Source: Monodelphis domestica
Taxonomy: Eukaryota; Chordata; Mammalia; Didelphimorphia; Didelphidae
Assembly: GCF_027887165.1 (NCBI RefSeq)
Contig: NC_077232.1
Span: 8,346,001-8,410,000, forward strand
DNA: 64,000 nucleotides
Reading direction: 5' to 3'
The notes under the pieces are model-generated. The model made no database searches and was not told the origin of the DNA. It was given only the letters and a program-made list of their open reading frames with translations. Every line of letters begins with the position of its first letter. Within the stretch, counting starts at the first letter, position 1. The position numbers and the translations under genes are program-made. Shown here piece after piece: positions 54,046-64,000 of the stretch.

Positions 54046-55635
54046 TTCCGGGGGGCCCCAAATGATGCGTCGGTGCTACAGAAGTCATTGCTCACCCTTG
54101 ACCCAAATGGCCCCCCGCCCCCCAGCCCAGAATCACACACCTAGAAAGCAGCAGCCGTCCGGGGGCGCTTCTGGCCAAAGCGGTGGCTGAGGCTTCACCA
54201 AGACCTGCTTCCATGCTATCCCAAGGCTTCTCTCCCCACCAGGAGCCCAGCTTCTTTCCAGGGAAGCCCTATTCTCGGAGGCTCCCTCGTCTGGCAAAGA
54301 CCTCCTCCCAGCTGGAGGACCCAAAGCAAGAATTCTTCCTCTTGAAACAAAAGCAACTGAGCAGAAGAGTGCAAGACGTGAGCAATAGTCCAATGGTGGG
54401 TCCAACTGCATCCCGTAAGAACGTCATAGCACTGGCCTGGGCACTGTGGCTCAGGGACAGAGTGAAGGAACAGGCTTGTATTATGAGTCGTTCTACAAGA
54501 GAGCTGGGAGGTGAAGGAATGGCTCTCTGGGACTGCAGTAGAAAGGAAGCAACCTGGGGGCAGCTGGGTAGCTCAGTGGATGGAGAACCAGGCCTAGAGA
54601 CGGGAGGTCCTGGGTTCAAATCTGGACTCAGATACTTCCTAGCTGTGTGACCCTGGACAAGTCACTTGACCCCCATGGCCTAGCCCTGACCACTCTTCTG
54701 CCTTGGAGCCAATACACAGTATTGACTCCAAGACGGAAGGTGAGGATTTTAAAAAAAAGAAAGGAAGGAAGCAACCTTCCCCAATGTTGGGGCCCTGGTC
54801 ACCCGACCTTAGTTAGGGGGCTGGCCAGAACCTCCTGAAGGCCTCAGCGCCCCACAAAAGCAGGGTCCCCAGGAGACAGGACATGTCGGTGACTTGGGGA
54901 CTAGAAGTCCGGGGCCCCCGCCGCCTCCTCGTTAGCGACCAGACCCACAATCCAGCCTCCCAAGGGTTCATGGCCACCCTCGGGTCTGCACAGGCAGGGG
55001 AGTGCTTATCTCTGGGTACAAACCCGGGGCCCCAGGAGGGGTGGCTGTACGGCTTATGTAAGCAGCAGATGTGAGCAGGCAGCCTCCCCCCACCCAGAGC
55101 AGGGCATGAAAGAAGGCGCGATGCCCAAGGAAACCCTGGGGGGGATCAGGTGTGTGCCAAGCCTAGGCTTGGGTGTCAGGGACAAACCAGGAGGGCCCAC
55201 ATGCCCAGCTCCGCAGAGGGGGTGGAGAGGGCCGCCTAGGACTTGGCTGGAGCAAAGGTACCGTGTAGGGCCCAAATATCACGCTGGGCACAGGAAGGGA
55301 CGAGCCTGGCACCCGAGAAGGGCTCAAGAAAGCCCGTCTTACCGTCTTGAGCCTCGACTGCTCTCCTGCTCTTACGGAGGGCCCTGGGCAGCTGGCCGCT
55401 CTGCCCCTGCCCTTGGGCCAGGTGCCACCCTCCTTCCGAGGCAGGACGAGACCAGGGGTGATGGGCAAGCTTCGTACCTTCCCCACTACGAGGGCTACTG
55501 TACAAAGGCAGCCCCCAAAGGCCCGCTTTCCTTAACAGAGTGCCAGGTAAACAGCAGGTGCTTAACACTTGCTCGTCAGGTTGCCTGTAGGGGCAGGTGG
55601 GTGCTTTTCGGACAGGCGGCCCACAACAGACGAGA
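54046..55635. other. intergenic, downstream of CAPN1
   Basis: GC-rich sequence with one SINE (54556-54764). Open frames up to 192 codons on the plus strand (55106-55684) have no recognisable domain. Confidence 0.45.
54556..54764 (+). repeat. SINE (family 1)
   Basis: A full-length copy with a 13-bp duplication, AAGGAAGCAACCT, at 54543-54555 and 54765-54777. Confidence 0.95.
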
Positions 55636-55660
55636 GGAGGCCGGGCTTGGGGAGTTCTGT

Positions 55661-55666
55661 TTTATT
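55661..55666 (-). terminator. CAPN1: CAPN1 poly(A) signal AATAAA
   Basis: AATAAA on the minus strand, about 745 nt after the CAPN1 stop codon, with a G/T-rich element following. Cleavage is expected around 55636-55650. Confidence 0.8.
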
Positions 55667-55945
55667 GGGGTTCTTTTGGCATGAGAAGGGCTGGTTGGGT
55701 TCGACAAGAAAACAACCTCCACCCTGGGCACCTCCTGGGACCCGTGCCCAGTCCTTACAGAGGACCTTTACAATCACCACGTATAAAAAGAGAGCAGGAA
55801 CCAGAGGCGGCCCTCCCAGGGCGCTGGGCCGGCCCCACCGGACACTGGGGTGGCTTCCAGGAACCCCGGCCAGCAGGAGACGGGGCAAAGGGAGCTGCCC
55901 ACTAGGCGGAGGGATCCGAAGGAAGGCCAGGTGGGGGGGGGGGGT

Positions 55946-56063
55946 ACATCCACAGGGGTTCTTGGAAGCTCTTTCAGGAGCCAGCCTCAGTCCCGGGGGG
56001 CGGCACATCCACAGGGGTTCTTGGAAGCTCTTTCAGGAGCCAGCCTCAGTCCCGGGGGCGGCT
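55946..56063 (-). repeat. 59-bp tandem duplication in the CAPN1 3' UTR
   Basis: The unit beginning ACATCCACAGGGGTTCTTGG occurs at 55946-56004 and again at 56005-56063. The copies are nearly identical and differ by the length of one G-run and the last bases. Confidence 0.95.
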
Positions 56064-56410
56064 CAGTGGGCAGGGCGCTCTGGGCAAGGGCAGGCCCAGC
56101 TAGCCCGGGGACCCTCATCCCAAGGGAGGCACAGGATCAAGCAGCATTCCTGGCTTCCAAGCTGGAGCTGTGGGCAGGCTCGAGGCGGGCTCCTGCGGGC
56201 TCCTTCCAGCAGGTCTGCGCCTTAGGCACGAGTGAGGAAGACATGCTCCTATCTAGTGTAGGATATCCGTGGCAGCTCGGAGGGGAGGCAGGCAGGAGGG
56301 AGGGCAGCCGCTCCCCGTCTCTCCTGAGAAGGCACTTGAAGCGGGGGTCATGTGGCAGGCAGAGGAGGGGACGAGGGTCAGTGCAGAGGCGGAAGCCTGC
56401 CCCGTTCACC

Positions 56411-62887
<6,477 letters not shown>

Positions 62888-64000
62888 CTGCCAACAGAAG
62901 AAAGGGGGCATGGGGTCCCCACTGCTTCTGAATTGACGTTTCCCCCATCCCAGGGAGCCACAGTGGAGCCTGAGCTTCTGTGTGCCCATCCTGCTACGTG
63001 GCCTTGGGCAGGGAGTCTCTGTAAAAATAGCTTAAGAATTCCTGTCTTGCCCACCAACAGAGGGAGCATGATCTAATGGCTAGTCGGCCTTGGAATCAGG
63101 AAGATGACAGATGCTTGATGGGTGACCCTGGGCAAGTCCGTTCCTCTCCACGCCCCCCAATAGGTCTCTTAGGACTATACACTGCAGAGAAGGTGCCATG
63201 CTGTACTAGTAGAAGGGATGACCTCCCTGGGAGTTTCCTACATCAATAAACCACAGGCCTGGGCTCAAAGGGGCCTTAGGAAAGCATTTGGCAAAAGGGC
63301 ACTGGCTCTGGGGTCAGAGGACCCAGATTCAGATCTCACCCCTGATGGCGACTATCTTGTGACCTTGAATAAATCGCCTGACCTCCTTGGGCCTCAGTTT
63401 CCTTCTCTGCTAAATGAGAAGGTTGGACTCTGTCCTCGGAGGGAGAGCCCTGCCAGCTGTGGATCTAGGAAAGTCCCCTGACTAATTAAGGCCCAGAGGT
63501 GGCCATGAGCTCCAGAGGCTCTGCTAGCAGGGAGCCAGCTCTGGAAGGCTACAAGTACAGGCTCATAGCAGAGGACCAGCCAAGGCAGGGTGGGGTAGCC
63601 TTGCATAGTTTGGCTATAGTGAGTCATGGGGGACTGCAGTGTGTGTCCTGGAGGACAGAGTCCCTGCCCACAAAATCACCAGCCCTGGGCGGGAACTCTT
63701 GCCTGTATCTCCCCGGTGGATAGAGGAAGGCAAGAGATTTGCCTGGAGTCACTTAGCTTCCCAATTGTTCCCCCTGAACATGGTATTATTTGCCCAGTGT
63801 AAACAGAAAAGAGTTCTGGTCTTGGAGTTCAGGTCCTGTCCCTGACACTTGCCAGAGTGGTGACCCTGGGCAAGTCATTTCCCCCCATCTGAGTGTAAAG
63901 ATTAAAATTTAGGGGAGTCTATTTTTTACATGAGCCTCAATTTTCTTCTTCAGTAAGATGGGAATAACACTGCCACAACCTTCCTCAAGGAGCTGTTCAG
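62888..64000. other. CAPN1: CAPN1 intron (5' part of the gene lies beyond the window)
   Basis: No further CAPN1 exon is seen. MIR-like wording occurs at 63290-63430 (GACCTTGAATAAATCGCCTG) and 63820-63960 (TGACCCTGGGCAAGTCATTT). Confidence 0.6.

Larger units (their letters stand above)
55640..56410 (-). other. CAPN1: CAPN1 3' UTR
   Basis: About 770 GC-rich bases from the stop codon to the poly(A) region. It contains a 59-bp tandem duplication (55946-56063) and a G-run of 12 near 55932-55944 (C-run in the mRNA). Its lower end is inferred from the poly(A) signal. Confidence 0.7.

Noticed and set aside
53602-54190. Open frames of 140-190 codons on both strands with 9-residue repeats
   Set aside because: The minisatellite unit is 27 nt and lacks stops in several frames at once. 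This is an artefact of the repeat, not a protein.

Overview
This is mammalian nuclear DNA, very probably from a marsupial. Intron-split genes with GT/AG junctions sit in a background of dispersed repeats. These include many near-identical tRNA-derived SINEs of the marsupial type (WSINE1-like; the abundance of this family suggests an Australian marsupial, which is an inference), 5'-truncated LINE-1 3' ends, L2 and MIR relics, and several solo LTRs. I see no bacterial gene, operon or CRISPR array.

Layout. Positions 1-38.4 kb hold no host exon that I can recognise. They are a patchwork of decayed mobile elements: a retroviral reverse-transcriptase relic (122-655), one LTR family in three copies (648-2272, 11590-12804, 14086-14864), a 5' LTR with a primer-binding-site-like sequence (10152-11085), L1 ORF1 (13925-15432) and ORF2 (18690-20430) relics, a solo LTR carrying a tRNA-Lys-like segment (18943-19502), another solo LTR (26793-27953), L2 and MIR relics, a 460-bp GA tract, a CTCF-like motif (23282-23300) and a large GGAA array (37574-38408).

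Positions 38.4-52.8 kb, minus strand, carry nine consecutive coding exons of an SLC22 organic-anion transporter. The best match is SLC22A20 (OAT6), judged from exon lengths, protein sequence and neighbourhood. All nine exons join in frame, with consensus splice sites, into about 523 residues; the short last coding exon was not found. Human SLC22A20 is annotated as a pseudogene, so an open copy here is of interest.

Positions 55.64-62.89 kb, minus strand, carry the last ten coding exons of CAPN1 (calpain-1 large subunit). They run from the second half of the C2-like domain through the penta-EF-hand domain to the conserved C-terminus, stop codon, 3' UTR and poly(A) signal. The 5' half lies beyond position 64000.

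The two genes are head to tail, CAPN1 upstream and SLC22A20 downstream, with about 2.8 kb between them. This is the same order as on human 11q13.1. The gap contains a 27-bp minisatellite. They are not functionally linked: one is a calcium-dependent cytosolic protease, the other a membrane transporter. The most interesting non-gene signals are microsatellites within 10-30 nt of splice sites in both genes, the tRNA-like insert in an LTR, and the nested insertions that can be ordered by their target-site duplications.
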